Source of the DNA: Takakia lepidozioides
Taxonomy: Eukaryota; Streptophyta; Takakiopsida; Takakiales; Takakiaceae
DNA length: 64,000 nt
Direction of reading: 5' to 3'
NCBI GenBank assembly: GCA_030704615.1
Contig: CM060734.1
Location: forward strand, 6,446,001 to 6,510,000
Made by a program: the position numbers and the translations under genes. A model generated the notes under the pieces. The model was not told where the DNA came from and did not search any database. It was given only the letters and a program-made list of their open reading frames with translations. This document shows positions 22,262-33,201 of this stretch, piece after piece (the stretch's first letter is position 1; the number at the start of each line of letters is the position of its first letter).

Positions 22262-22432
22262 TCCAATATGGAAATGCGGTGCCGCATTTCCAATTCGAAG
22301 TATGGTAATGCCATGTCAAGAAATGAAATGCGGTACAACATATCCGTTACGACCACAACGGAGGAAAGGGAGCTGCCAGAAATCGCTGCATGGAGAAAAA
22401 TGAAATGCGGTCCCGAATTTCCGAGCTTCAGC
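22262..22432. repeat. Palindromes at the right inversion breakpoint (A)
   Basis: Two or three decayed AAATGCGG...CCGCATTT palindromes just beyond the methylase-side breakpoint, in sequence that in element B lies next to its array at 41.1 kb. Confidence 0.7.
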
Positions 22433-22696
22433 ATGTATATGTTTCCTTTTACTCGTACATGGATTTCCTTCACCTCAAGACTCTGATATCGCTGACTCTG
22501 GTATATTCATGTGGACAGACACATTGTAGAAACGAGACCTCAAATTGTAAACAGTGGGCCAATTACGGCAGTTCTTGAACACATTGAAACAGAGCACACA
22601 TAAGTGAGGTACGATGGGTTGTTTTATTGATCGAACACGGTGTCTCACATTAGCAACTCCAGACAAATCTAAGCCCTTCCTCCTTCTACATGGGCG

Positions 22697-23262
22697 TCAC
22701 CAAGTCGACGGAACTTCGATAGCCCTCAAAACAAGCTCATTACTGATGCGGCAACAGAACTGCAATGGGGTCGTTCTGGTGCCCTGGGTGGAGCTGACGA
22801 CAATGTCATGCCCATCAATGATACCACCATTATACATTGACAAGGTCACTGTGGGCCTCATGTGCCCGTGCGATTCATCTTCGCAACTCAGCCGAATGTC
22901 TCCATACACTGGAAGAGCGGAGTGAACTCCACGAATATAGTTTTCCCCGGTGCCGTCCTCCCTGGTCCACTGACAGCAGTTCCAGCGCCAAAGTGAGGCC
23001 GTGCGTGATCTGTCCGACATCCCATTCCAGCTTGGTATATCGAAATTTTCAGGACCCACGGACCGTATTGACCCTCGCCCTCACCTCGCTCAAAGCGGTA
23101 ATAGCCCTCCAAATACTCCATTGCGCGCAAAGACTCCCGCTTGATTCCAGAAGCGTCAGTGAAAACAGAGAGCCAGACAATGATGTCTCCTGATTCTGGT
23201 TTGAACATAGCATAATCATGGCCATGATAAGGGCAGTCAGCAGGATTTCGGTGGCACAGCAT
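22697..23262 (-). pseudogene. Unknown gene U1, element A (7-bp deletion)
   Basis: Start ATG 23262 (M-CHRNPADCPYHGHDYAMF). Blocks: DIIVWLSVFTD, EGYYRFERGEGEGQYGPWVL, then in another frame WRWNCCQWTREDGTGENY, VYGDIRLSCEDE, LSMYNGGIIDGHDIVV and LVLRAIEVPSTW to the stop at 22697. Compared with B, seven bases are missing after VLKI, which explains the frame change. It is a paralogue of U2 (about 190 residues, same block order). I recognise no family; the many aromatic and Asp/Gly-rich turns suggest a beta-sandwich-like fold, as a guess. It is transcribed divergently from U2. Confidence 0.65.
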
Positions 23263-23818
23263 CCTTGAAAAAGATTAGCAGAGTACGCTCAATGACAGCA
23301 GCTCCCGGATGGAGGAGGCAGCAGCACGGTGGCTGGAAGAAATTCAAGCAAACGCTGCAATTCCTCACAAACACTCCAGGGCACATTTGAATTTCCCCCC
23401 TACAGGAACCTGCACGGATGAAGATTGGTTGCTCCATGAATGTAGCCGTTTTAGTTTCCTTCCCTGCCATGCAAACTATGGGTAGTAAGTGCCAGGTGGG
23501 CCTATAGCCACTCGAGACGACAAAGTCCATCCTCCCTTCGATGTAAATGCGGCGCCGAATTTCCATCCGGGGGATGGACTTCAATGGCAGATTTCAAACT
23601 ATACCCTGTGGATGAGAAAGAGGTATCGGTTCATCCACCGCTGGCGTGATGAACACGTTACACGATGATTGGTGGGTACGTGGGACCCAGATGCTCCATT
23701 ATTGGAGCCCGCACTGCTCGTCCGCTTCTCATCATTTCGAAAATCTAAGGGCTTCGTTGTTGTCCGCAAGGTCATTGTCATTGGCATCAAAGACGTTCTC
23801 AGGTCCTCATTTGCAAAG
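23263..23818. promoter_or_regulatory. Divergent promoter region between U1 and U2 (A)
   Basis: About 555 bp between two head-to-head starts, with one palindrome (AAATGCGG-CG-CCGAATTT, 23545-23562). The same arrangement exists in B (39739-40269). Shared regulation is inferred from geometry; no TATA box is asserted. Confidence 0.45.
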
Positions 23819-24382
23819 ATGCCGTGCTTCCGGAACCGGGATGACTACCCTTATGGAGGCTTCGATTATGCAATGTATTCGGCCACATCGAGAGACATCG
23901 TTATCTGGTACACAGTTTACACAGAAGATACTGGTTCGAATGTGGAAACATTGTCCGCTTTTGAGTATATCCCAGGCCACTACGCCTTCGAACGGGGTGA
24001 CGATCTTGGTCTAAGGAGTCCGTGGCTCCTGCGCATCCTTGATTCCGATTTTCCTAGCTACGACGGACACCCATGTAGAAAAATACGTACTGTTATGCTG
24101 TTGCGGTGGAACTGCTGCCAGTGGACGTGGGTGGACTCCATCGGAGAGACGTATACTCCTGAAGGAGTGCGCTCCTCTTCTCCATTGTATGGGAACATTC
24201 GCATCGGTGTGGATGACGAAAACGTGAAGCTTTCCATATTCGATGGTGGTATGATTGAAGGGCACGACATTGTGGTGAACATCAACAGGGGCGGTACAAC
24301 GACTGCAATCCAGTTTACCTGGACGAGCCCGATGACTCATGAGCTAGAGTTCAGAGCAGTCGAAGTCCTATTGACAACGTGA
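23819..24382 (+). CDS. Unknown gene U2, element A (open frame)
   Basis: The chosen start is ATG 23819 (MPCFRNRDDYPYGG), because U1 starts with the same motif; the frame itself is open upstream to 23669. It encodes 187 residues: FDYAMYSATSRDIVIWYTVY, GHYAFERGDDLGLRSPWLL, MLLRWNCCQWTWVDSIGETY, LYGNIRIGVDDENVKLSIFD and GGMIEGHDIVVNI. It is intact here and in B (39175-39738), the only gene of the family that is open in both copies, which suggests selection or youth. No signal peptide or membrane segment. Function unknown. Confidence 0.72.
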   Translation: MPCFRNRDDYPYGGFDYAMYSATSRDIVIWYTVYTEDTGSNVETLSAFEYIPGHYAFERGDDLGLRSPWLLRILDSDFPSYDGHPCRKIRTVMLLRWNCCQWTWVDSIGETYTPEGVRSSSPLYGNIRIGVDDENVKLSIFDGGMIEGHDIVVNINRGGTTTAIQFTWTSPMTHELEFRAVEVLLTT

Positions 24383-24765
24383 CTTGTATTCAGAAGGCAC
24401 AGGACTAAAGATTTGTTTGCACAATCAGCACAGTAGACGTGCTTCAAATGCAATTCATGGGGATCAATAAAAATCCCATTATGCCCTCTTTTTGTTCTAT
24501 TCTGTATCCTTCGTTCCCAGAATGCATCATTCTTCATTTCGTTTGGGATTGGGAGTGTGGGTGGATTTTGCAAGTGGCTGGTAGGCTGAAATGGGCCCTC
24601 ATTCTACATAGCAGTACCACCCTACCATTCGCGAAACATTGCCTTTCAATATGTAATTCTAAAAAACATTGCGGACACTCATTTCCGGAAAATAGTCCTG
24701 CTCATGTTTTTTTTTTTACACTTACGACTCTGCTCATGGCTCATGACTCATGAAATAGCAGCCCC
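24383..24765. repeat. Element A right subterminal region and terminus
   Basis: Non-coding, ending in CTCATGGCTCATGACTCATGAAATAGCAGCCCC read in pieces: CATGAGC-type repeats, then the terminal inverted repeat (24746-24765). It contains GCGGACACTCATTTCCGGAA, also present at the matching end of B (38805-38825). Confidence 0.75.
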
Positions 24766-25170
24766 TGCCAAAGGGCGGTCGCTTTATTTAAGAATCAAAA
24801 TAAAAGTAAGCGACAGTCGTCAAATGGCGGTCGCTATATTTTTTATTAACAAAAATAGCGACGACCGCCAAATGGCGATCGCTGCATTTAAAAATATATA
24901 TATTAAAGAAGCGACCACCAAACGGCGGTCGCTTTATTTAAGAATAAAAATAAAAATAAGCGACCACCGCTAAATGGTGGTTGCTAAATTAAAAAAAACA
25001 CAAAAAAACGACCGCCACATGGCAGCTGCTGCATTTTTACAAAATTTATTAAATATATAATAATAATATAATATAATAAACTGCGAGCGACCGCCAATAT
25101 GGGCTATCGCTCATTTAAAAAAATAATAAAATACAAACGTCCGCCAATATGGGCGGACATATTTTTTTAA
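24766..25170. repeat. Right half of the GCGACCGCC palindrome array
   Basis: Continuation of the array at 9480-9933 with units such as GCGACCACCAAACGGCGGTCGC, spaced about 45-60 bp by AT-rich DNA. It includes the right copy of element A's target duplication (24766-24776). The last unit is CGTCCGCCAATATGGGCGGACA near 25138. Confidence 0.8.
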
Positions 25171-25379
25171 AGGAATTAATAAATATTAATAATTGGCCAC
25201 GTCTGTTTTACACCGTGACTGCCATGTCATTAAAAATGGTAAAAATAAATTGTAAAAATCAAATGTAAAAAAAATTACATGGATAAACGTTCAGATTCGA
25301 CGTGACGTGAGAGCCCACGTGACAGCGCCACGTCACGTCAGGAATGATAACTAGGCCATCCGCACTTGCCTACTACCGC

Positions 25380-25765
25380 CGAGAACACCGAGCTCATCAA
25401 GGAGAAGCTTGCAAACGATTTCCAAGTTCACAAGATGAAGTAATACACCAAATTGCAAAGTATTCTTCTATTTGCAATCCTGCTTTGAGAACTCGGTATC
25501 TGTTTGAGATAACCACGCATTACAAGTTGTCTGCCGTCAATCAGAAGCCTGAAATGACTCTCAAGAAGTTGCAGATGCTGGCCACCAGCGAGGTCAGTCT
25601 TACGGAGAAGGTTTCATGGTTAAAGCTTTGGAATTCAAACTCTACCACCAAGAAAAAAGCGAAATTTCCCCATGCTCCAACAGATGTGGTCTTCGGCTTG
25701 TGGTGCAACAAAATGACACAGTGGTTCCAAGTACAAAGCTTGCATTCTTTGCTCTGGCTTTAAGT
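25380..25765 (+). pseudogene. Fragment of ParB-methylase central helical region
   Basis: An open frame with ICNPALRTRYLFEITTHYK, TLKKLQMLATSEVSLTEK and VVFGLWCNKMTQWFQ matches the ADPxLG...EIxxHY and W..KMT.WFQ blocks of the central exons in B, A and C. It is preceded in another frame by NTELIKEKLANDFQVHK. There is no ParB or methylase part nearby on this strand. It is an isolated, older fragment, adjacent to the GCGACCGCC array, so it may belong to the same host element as that array. Confidence 0.6.
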
Positions 25766-25769
25766 TTCT

Positions 25770-26400
25770 GTTTATGTCGTAAGCCTGAGTTTTGACATGT
25801 TTTGTGGATTTGCAGCAAAAAGAGGAAGTGTAGCGCCATTTGGACTGGCTGGTTCATAAAGGGTTCTTGCAGCTACCAACCCCCGAAAGAGGCACCGACG
25901 CTCAAGTCCCTCCCAAATTGGGTGGACGACCACCACCTTAAGTACTGAAAATAATTGTTTTGGTGCGAGATGAAGGATGGGCCTGGCCGAAGCTGGCCAA
26001 TTACCGAGCAGCCTAGTGGGTCTTTGCCGGCCCGGAGGCTCGTTTACAGGTTTGCACATTACTTACATTGCCATCTACTTCTGTATTTGCAAAAGTTCTT
26101 GCAAACATGAAATAACATCCTCCCAATGGCTGATCGCAGTCCTAAGGCACAGTGCAACCTACAAACTATAGTTTCAGACCCATGAAAGAGCCTCCCAATC
26201 GCAGCCAATAACGGCACCGTTATCGGCTGCCCAACAGCGAACATGGAAGGAATGGGTGAGGCAAACCAGCCAGTGCAATAATGGCACCGTTATTGCCCAA
26301 ATGCAGTGAAGTCTTACTCCACCGGAACCCACAGAAGAATGGGAATTCACAGTCCTCGGATGCCAGCCATAGAATGATGGTATAACTGTGCATTTATATG
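25770..26400. other. Non-coding, with AACGGCACCGTT palindromes
   Basis: No gene supported. It contains ATAACGG-CA-CCGTTAT (about 26210-26225) and AATAATGG-CA-CCGTTATT (about 26277-26295), short palindromes with the same GG-YR-CC centre as in elements A and B but different arms, next to the old ParB-methylase copy. Confidence 0.5.
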
Positions 26401-26406
26401 CATGTT

Positions 26407-29037
26407 ACCTAAATCAAATTTGCATGGCTGCCAGTGTACCCCCCTCCTGCTGCGCAAGGTGCACACCTCTGCGTGCCTTCGCCAGCTTCCTAAAGAAGAG
26501 TGATGTGAATGCAATGCGCCACTTGTGAACATAGTCAGAAAGCAAGGCAGCTTTGTTGTAATCAATGGACAGCTTAATTTGGTTCGTCTGCACCTCCAGT
26601 TGTTCCTGTGCGTTTTGCATAACCTGACACAATGCAAGCAAATACTCAGATAATCCGTGCTACGCAGAGAAAACAGTATAATGGAAAATTGGGAAGCCAC
26701 GCACCTGAAACCACCATGTCATCTTGTTCAACCACACGTCCATTTGCTTGTTGTCTGTAGGATCTTTCATTGGAAATCCCCACATCAGCTTATTGGCGTT
26801 GAGTTCCATATCTGCAGCCAGCGTGTCTGCATGCAAATGACAAACGTCTATTTAGAACTTACGATTGAGAACAGCACAACTTGAAGCACAATTCCACAAG
26901 TATATAGTACCTTTTCTGCCTCATCCACCAGGGCTGTGGAAAGCTGGTGCAATTTTTCCAATGACATTTCCGGTTTCATGGCCCTAGAGTAATGCAGGGA
27001 TATCTCTGGCAGAAAGGCTTTCCCAAGTCCTGGATCTGCTATGGCCACATATTTCACCATCTTCGATTTGTATTTGGATGACTGCTCGAAGCCCTTCGTA
27101 TGTCTTCGGCACATCTGGATCAGTCTCCATATACTGCCTCTTCGCATAGGCAAGATCCTGCATCATATCCAATTGCAAATAAATACAATGTGAATCAGAA
27201 TTGGAATTGAAACAGCTTTCATGCAAAGCAGCTGCAGGTTTAAAGAGTCTTACCGAGAAAATGTGCTACACCATGACGTCAAGTGTAAGCCGATACCATG
27301 TGCGGTCCGCTTTTTGTTCGCATTTTCTCAACATTTCTGGGTCCAGACTTGTGGTGTAGTCAGAAAGTGGAGCCTGCCCAACCTCCCGCACCCTATATAG
27401 GTAGTGGGCCATATGTGTTTTCACATGGGCATGCTCTGTGACCCTGCACAGGGAGAGTGACAGTGAGAGTGACAGTGAGAATGGCAAACATTGAGTAAAA
27501 ATTGACATCAAAAGACAATTTGGCAAATGGAGGTTGGAATGCATTACTGGTTCACGTGTGCCAAGCTTTGAGAAGGCCACGGTCCTTCACTTGCACCTGA
27601 AGAACCACACAGTCGACTCGGTAATGCCATGACAGATTATTTGAGTGATTTTGCCGGATAATATGATCTCTCCAAGCTAGCAACCGGTGGTTGCCATCCC
27701 ACACAAAGAACATTTTCCCTTGCATATGATTGTAGTCGGGGTCATTGGCCAACTCGTCTTCAAATTCTTTGTTTCTCCTTATCTAAAGAGGGCCCCAGCT
27801 AGACACTTCTTCATGTGTGGGGCCCTTTGTTATGCCTTGTCATTTTCGATGGAGACGCAGATGGAGCCGCAGAACGCAGTTGCACCTGGTCTGTACCCCT
27901 CCCTGGGCCCTCCCTGAAACCGTATTTCAGTTTGTTCACCGGGGAGAGTGTCTCTGATAAGAGGCAGGCTGACCATCCTGCAAAGGGGAATCTTCAGAGA
28001 ACATGGATACACCATACTTCCCAACACCCTCCCTATGTTGCTGTGTGTTTCCTCAAGCATTTTGGCAGCAGCCATGCTCATCTCCTTAGGGGTCAGTGTT
28101 ACGAAATTGGAGGTCGCTTCGGGCATGGGGGTCATTTGCCTCCCCGTTTCTGACATAACCCACTTCATCCCCTCCTTCAATGGCAGGGAGATCACTCTCT
28201 TTCATTGCATCTTCATTTACGCCCTCCTCCCATTTGTCATCCTCCGAATGTTGCCCGCCATCGTACCCATGCAGCAGCTCATCGGAGTCCAGGCGACCCA
28301 CGGCCCCTTCCAAAACTGTCTTATGAGTCTCCATCTCAAAGTCCTTCAGGAGCTGTGCTTCCATTGCTTTCATACCACGCAGGGGCGAGCGAGCAGCCAC
28401 CCTAGCGGACTGTGATGGAAGGCGGAATGAAGGCATAGAGTGAAACCCTGCAACCCGGGCAGCTCTGGTTCTATCAACGGGGGGAGAGAACGACGACCGA
28501 TGCCCGAGACTGCGGAGATCTCCCCTGCCCGGACCACCTCTCCCAACTGTACTCACCGATCCCACGCACAGGTCGCTGTAGGAGCTGGGTCTGCTCAGAC
28601 TGCAATCCAACATGTGCACTCATCGCTCTGAGCGCCAGAGCTTCCGTTTCGTGGCCGACGTTTTGCTCTTGCTCAAAATGAAATTCTCGTTGAAGAATCC
28701 CCTCCGGATTGGCGAAGGGGGAGGCGCTTCCATCTCCGGACAATGCATCCACCTTTACCACCTCTACCAACTGCGATGCCGAAGGTGGTTGTGTTCCTTG
28801 TTCAGCATCCTGCACCCGCCCCACCAGCAAAGGTGTGAAACAGTTAAACATAGAGAAAGCAAGAGATACTTGCGAGAGACAGACTAGAGCACAGATATTT
28901 GGGAAGTGAGATTCTCACCTGAGCCTGAACGGTGGTGAGCTCTTCAGCAACCGCGATGGTCTCCACAAGGCCCTCGACCGCCGCCAACCTATGAAAAATA
29001 TCCCTCCACCTGTCTATTTTGATACAAGAACGGTGCA
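26407..29037 (-). pseudogene. Old diverged ParB-methylase gene copy (element E)
   Basis: Reading leftwards: coiled or charged N-terminal pieces (29030-28090), then LEETHSNIGRVLGSMVYP and CRMVSLPLIRDTLPG (28060-27940), FFVWDGNHRLLAWRDHI (27710-27660), THMAHYLYRVREVGQ and DRTWYRLTLD (27450-27270), VAIADPGLGKAFLPEISLHY (27060-26980), DVWLNKMTWWFQ (26750-26710) and SDYVHKWRIAFTSLFFRKL (26560-26490). The exon order is identical to B, but divergence is larger and stops occur. No methylase half follows below 26407. The N-terminal side is cut at 29038 by a CACTA terminus. Confidence 0.7.
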
Positions 29038-29089
29038 CACTACTACAAAAAGAGGGGGGGTTTATGACGCCCACGGCCCCGCGCTCGCG

Positions 29090-29460
29090 GCACTCTGCGA
29101 CCCCACTTATAGCAACGCCAAGAGGGTCGCTATTCAGGGGTCGCTATACTGAAATCCCAGCAAAATGAGGATCCCAAAATGACCAAGTCATTGGGACCGA
29201 CCCATGGCGTCGCTAATACCGCGGGGTTATTTCCCGTTGGTTTCTTCCTGCGACGCCCCTGTCGACGGTCCCCAAACATCCAACGTGGTATATGCCCATT
29301 ACCACTGGGCTACATGCCAGTTGTCTTTGCAAAAATACTCACCGCGACCCCCCATGGGTCGCTGTTAAGTCAGCGTCGGGTTATTGTTAGGAAGTTGAAG
29401 CGACCCCAGGAAGGCGCCGATAGCACCCCCAAAAATATGGACAACTAGTAGTAGCGACCC
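29090..29460. repeat. GCGACCCC/GGGGTCGC subterminal repeats (F)
   Basis: Inverted short repeats such as GCGACCCCCCATGGGTCGCT followed by GTTAA and AGCGTCGGGTTATT. This is the typical design of plant CACTA subterminal regions, where the accessory protein binds. More units occur at 30420-30960. Confidence 0.75.
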
Positions 29461-29935
29461 CGAGGGAGTCACTAATAGAACCAATTTTTTATTAAATCGA
29501 ATTTTAATGAATTTTAAATAAATATTATGATTTAGAATATCTAGGATTGCGGATTTGAGGGGCGTAATGATTTTATTTTTGGCTCTATTTTCTTCTTTGA
29601 ATTCAGACTTTGGACTACTACATCTATGCAAAAGATTGGACCAAAAAAAAATGAAATAATAATAATAATAATAATAATAATCTTGGGTCACTATTGCAGA
29701 ATTCTCTATGAAGAGTGCATGAAGTTGAAGAGAATTTAATCTTGGAGTGCAAATGAGGGAAGAAAATATGGTTTTGGGTCCAGATGATTTTATTTTGCTG
29801 CAAAATTTTGCACGCACATTGCACACGTTGTTATTAAGCATATGGCTAGAAAATGGAACTAAAAAAAAATCATGTGCAGGCGAAACACAGTTTTCCGTCT
29901 GTACGACACGTAGTTGCGTTCATCACTTGAATGAC
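29447..29935 (+). repeat. Large direct repeat, copy 1
   Basis: Starts near TAGTAGCGACCCC and runs to CATCACTTGAATGAC. The second copy is 30924-31383, in the same orientation and largely identical, with differences in an AT-rich simple repeat (29655-29680 against 31110-31140). Confidence 0.85.
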
Positions 29936-30923
29936 TATGCTTGCTTGCTTCCCATCAACCCTGAATGCAATGACGGGTACCTTAAATGATCTGAATGGAA
30001 ACCCCTACCTTGAGCTTTATGCCTGATTTGTGGAGGGTTATCTCTGTGCTCCCCCCCCCCAACAATCCCTGAAAATAGCAATAGCACCTTCATGCCATCT
30101 GCGTTGGGTTGCCATAGCACTGAGAAGTGAAATGCAATTGTGTATACAGAGAAGCTGTTCCCCAACGCTGCAAACCGTGCACTAGAATTGAAGTTTGCTT
30201 GCTTGTGATCCCTATCAAAACCCAAACATGTCTGATCATAGTGACAGATTAAAATGATACAATATTGGATCAATGGACGACTTCTGATGGACAATAGGTG
30301 TCGGCTCTTCCTACCACAAATATGGGAATAAACTGCTTTATACACATACAGTGGGTATCTGAAAATTTGGATGGCCTGACATGTACCTCAATCTCGTTCT
30401 TTGAAATGGGTATAGGAATCTTGGGTTAGCGTAGGGACATGTACCGACCCCTAGGGAGGCGCTGATAGCACCCCAAAAATATTTTTAAAAAAACTCACAC
30501 CGACCCCTCATGGATCGCTGTTAATTAGCGTCGGGTTATTATTTAGGGACTTGAAGCGACCCCCAGGAAGGCGCTGATAGCACCCCAAAAAATACTTGCA
30601 AAAAAATCTGACAGCGACCCCTAGGGGGTCGCAGGTAACCGGCATCAGGTTATTTAATTGTATGGACTTGTAGCGACCCCCCTGAAGACGCTGATCGCAC
30701 CCCAAAAATATTTTGCAAAAATTCTCACAGCGACCCCCCATGGGTCGCTGTTAAGCAGCGTCGGGTTATTGTTAGGAAGTTGAAGCGACTCCCATGAAGG
30801 CGCTGATAGCACCCCCCAAAATATAGACAAAAAAATTTGACAGCGACGGCCTAAAGGTCGCTGTTAACAGCGTCAGGTTATTGTTTAGGGACTTGAAGCG
30901 ACCTCAGGGAAGGCGCCGATAGT
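29936..30923. repeat. Spacer with further GCGACC units between direct repeats
   Basis: No gene supported. From 30420 it holds several units of GCGACCCCNNGGGGTCGC with GATAGCACCCCAAAAATAT spacers, about 120 bp apart. Confidence 0.6.
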
Positions 30924-31383
30924 AGTAGCGACCCCCAGGGAGTCACTAATAGAACCATTTTTTATTAAATCGAATTTTAATGAATTTTAAATAAATATTA
31001 TGATTTAGAATATCTAGGATTGCGGATTTGAGGGGCGTAATGATTTTATTTTTGGCTCTATTTTATTCTTTGAATGCAAACTTTGGACTACTACATCCAT
31101 GCAAAAGACAACCAAAAAATAAAAAATAAAAAATAAAAAATTCTTGGGTCACTATTGCAGAACTATCTATGAAGAGTGCATGAAGTTGAAGAGAACTTAA
31201 TCTTGGAGTGCACATGAGGGAAGAAAATATGGTTTTGGGTCCAGATGATTTTTTTTTGCTGCGAAATTTTGCACACGCTGTCATTAAGCATATGGATGAA
31301 GAATGGAACAAAAAAAAAATCATGTGCAGACGAAACACAGTTTTCCGTCTATACGACACGTAGTTACGTTCATCACTTGAATG
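30924..31383 (+). repeat. Large direct repeat, copy 2
   Basis: Second copy of 29447-29935. The duplication probably arose within CACTA F. Confidence 0.85.
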
Positions 31384-31935
31384 ACCCATTGAATGAACTT
31401 GGTTCAAGCTCATCTTTGGTCCACATGTGCTTAAGTATGTTCAGATCACCAATGCAAAGTCGCAAAAGATGAACATCAAGAAGAAATATTCACATCAATC
31501 GGTTAATCAAATGTATCCAAAGTGCATCATGAGGATATCTACAATGCCCTTCTACGCGATCCCGGTCTCAAAGCAACCCTAGTTCTGTTACACACATCCT
31601 ACTCATGCTGTATCTGGAGGTCCCAAGCATCTCGCGAGAACTCGTATGATGCAAATAGCTACCCTAATAGTCGTACTAACACATGTCATCACAAACATGT
31701 GCATCCCCTCACAATATGGGGATAAATGGAGGCCGGTGAAATTGGAGTGCAAGTACTTCAAAACCATATTGTCTAACCAAAAAGACGTCTATCACTATGA
31801 TATACAACAATTTGCAATTGTTCTTGTCATATTGGCAAATTGTTGTACATCATGGTGAGAGACATCCTCTTGGTTGGTCAATTTGGTTCCGAAGTAGTTG
31901 CCCTGTTCGCCTTGTAACAATGTGTCGCGTGGGTA
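31384..31935. other. No gene supported (3' flank of CACTA F gene)
   Basis: AT-rich sequence downstream of the F reading frame. Short frames only. Confidence 0.3.
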
Positions 31936-33201
31936 CTACATCATGTCATCGGGAGGGACATCATCTTCTTCATCAAGCTCCAACTCCTGTCTATTGTCCT
32001 CATCGAAGTCACTATATTGACCCCTCTCAAGAGAGTCATGATCCGAAGCCGAATCATCATCCATATATTCATATGGCTCTAGCACGACCGGAGGGTCAAT
32101 AGGAGGCGGCACAATAGGATCTTCCTCTTCTTGTACATCCTCATTGTCATCGTCATCCTCATCGTCATCCTCGTCCTCCGGCGCAATATTCGCATCAACC
32201 ACTTGATCTCCTCCAACATTGTTCAAGGCAGTGTCTTCAATTGCCTCTATCCATGAAGCATCATCTCCCGCATCGGCCACCTTGGCCACCTCGTCCACCT
32301 CGGTCGCTTCGGCCACTTCGGCCTCATCACCACCCCAACGGTTTGATCCCTCGCCATGGTAAATGCGTCTCCCTCAGCATGCACAACCACCTTCCAATTG
32401 CCCGATCTAGTCTTGTCTTCGGAAAAAAAGACTTGTTCCATGTCCTTCGGCCATGCAAATGGTTCATTGGAGATGCGTGTAGAGGGCGTGATCCTGGAAG
32501 TATTGACCCGCATGAAGCCACACTCGTCAGGCAAGAGGGTTGCATTTGGGCCTGCAATGGGGGGTTGGAACCACTCCCCTTGAAAAGAATAGGGCGATGG
32601 TGATCATACTCGAGTTGCAAAATGACATCAAGCTCCCCAATATATTCAAGCTTGCTTCTCTCGGGTTAAATGTCCCTTGTGCTTGACACGGAGTCTTGCC
32701 AATATGTTGCACACGAACCGGAGTCAAATGTGGTCTTCCGACGCATGTCAAGAGAACGGATGCGGAAATGACGATTGAGGAGAATGAAATGGCATATTGA
32801 GATGGCCCTCTCGCAAGCTCTTGCACTAAAGGCACCACCACCTCGCCCGCGGCCATCGCAGCCTCAACTCCACTCCGGAGCCAATGGCGAAATGGTCTCA
32901 ATGGCTGCATCTCCGTGGGCAAATCACGCGCCCCCAATGGGGCCGTGCTCCTGGATCCGCGCCGTCCTCGTGAGTCTCGCAATTCCCTCGCATGTGTGCG
33001 TCTCCAAATTGTACTTGCTTCCAACCGCCGTGCATTCTCATCCGCGTGTCTTGCCTCCCACTCCACTATGCAAGGGGTGTTCTTCAATACAAAGTCATGT
33101 GCTTACTCCACCTCGCTGTTCGATAGTTTCACCCTCCTTGATTTTTTGGGCAAAACCATGTCATTGTTCTGCACATCATCCTCTTCCTTCCACATTGGAG
33201 G
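31936..33201 (-). pseudogene. CACTA TNP2 C-terminal region with DUF4216-like domain (F)
   Basis: Reading leftwards in shifting frames: APPMWKEEDD begins across the C' insertion; then EWEARHADENARRLEA; LARGPSQYAISFSS (32835-32790), the family's LSRGP motif; GELDVILQLEYDHHRPILFKG; DECGFMRVNTSRI; and EPFAWPKDMEQVFFSEDKTR with NWKVVVHAE (32640-32370), which is the DUF4216-like block. A strongly acidic tail ends at 31936. It is the C-terminal half of a CACTA transposase gene; the catalytic half must lie beyond the right end of the window. Confidence 0.7.
33199..33201. repeat. 3-bp target duplication of C', left copy (AGG)
   Basis: AGG here and at 63964-63966. A 3-bp duplication is the rule for CACTA elements. 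Removing C' and one AGG keeps F's reading frame open on the minus strand across the junction. Confidence 0.65.

Larger units (their letters stand above)
9934..24765 (-). mobile_element. Element A: 14.8-kb Mutator-like transposon with ParB-methylase genes
   Basis: The ends are imperfect inverted repeats: AGGTTTACTATTTCATGAGC on the left and, read inward from the right, GGGGCTGCTATTTCATGAG. The same two ends bound element B. Order from the left: transposase (minus), palindrome array, ParB part (plus), second array, methylase part (minus, inverted), two paralogous unknown genes (minus, plus). Element B in reverse orientation has the same order, except that the methylase half is not inverted. The strand given is that of the transposase. 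An 11-bp target duplication and a SWIM-type transposase fit the Mutator-like superfamily. Confidence 0.88.
29038..33201 (-). mobile_element. CACTA element F (3'-side portion), interrupted at 33202
   Basis: It begins with CACTACTACAAAAAGAGG at 29038, a CACTA-type terminus, followed by GCGACCCC...GGGGTCGC subterminal repeats and, further in, a minus-strand TNP2 C-terminus. It is split at 33202 by element C'; its sequence resumes at 63964 and runs off the window. The other terminus is not in view. Confidence 0.7.
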
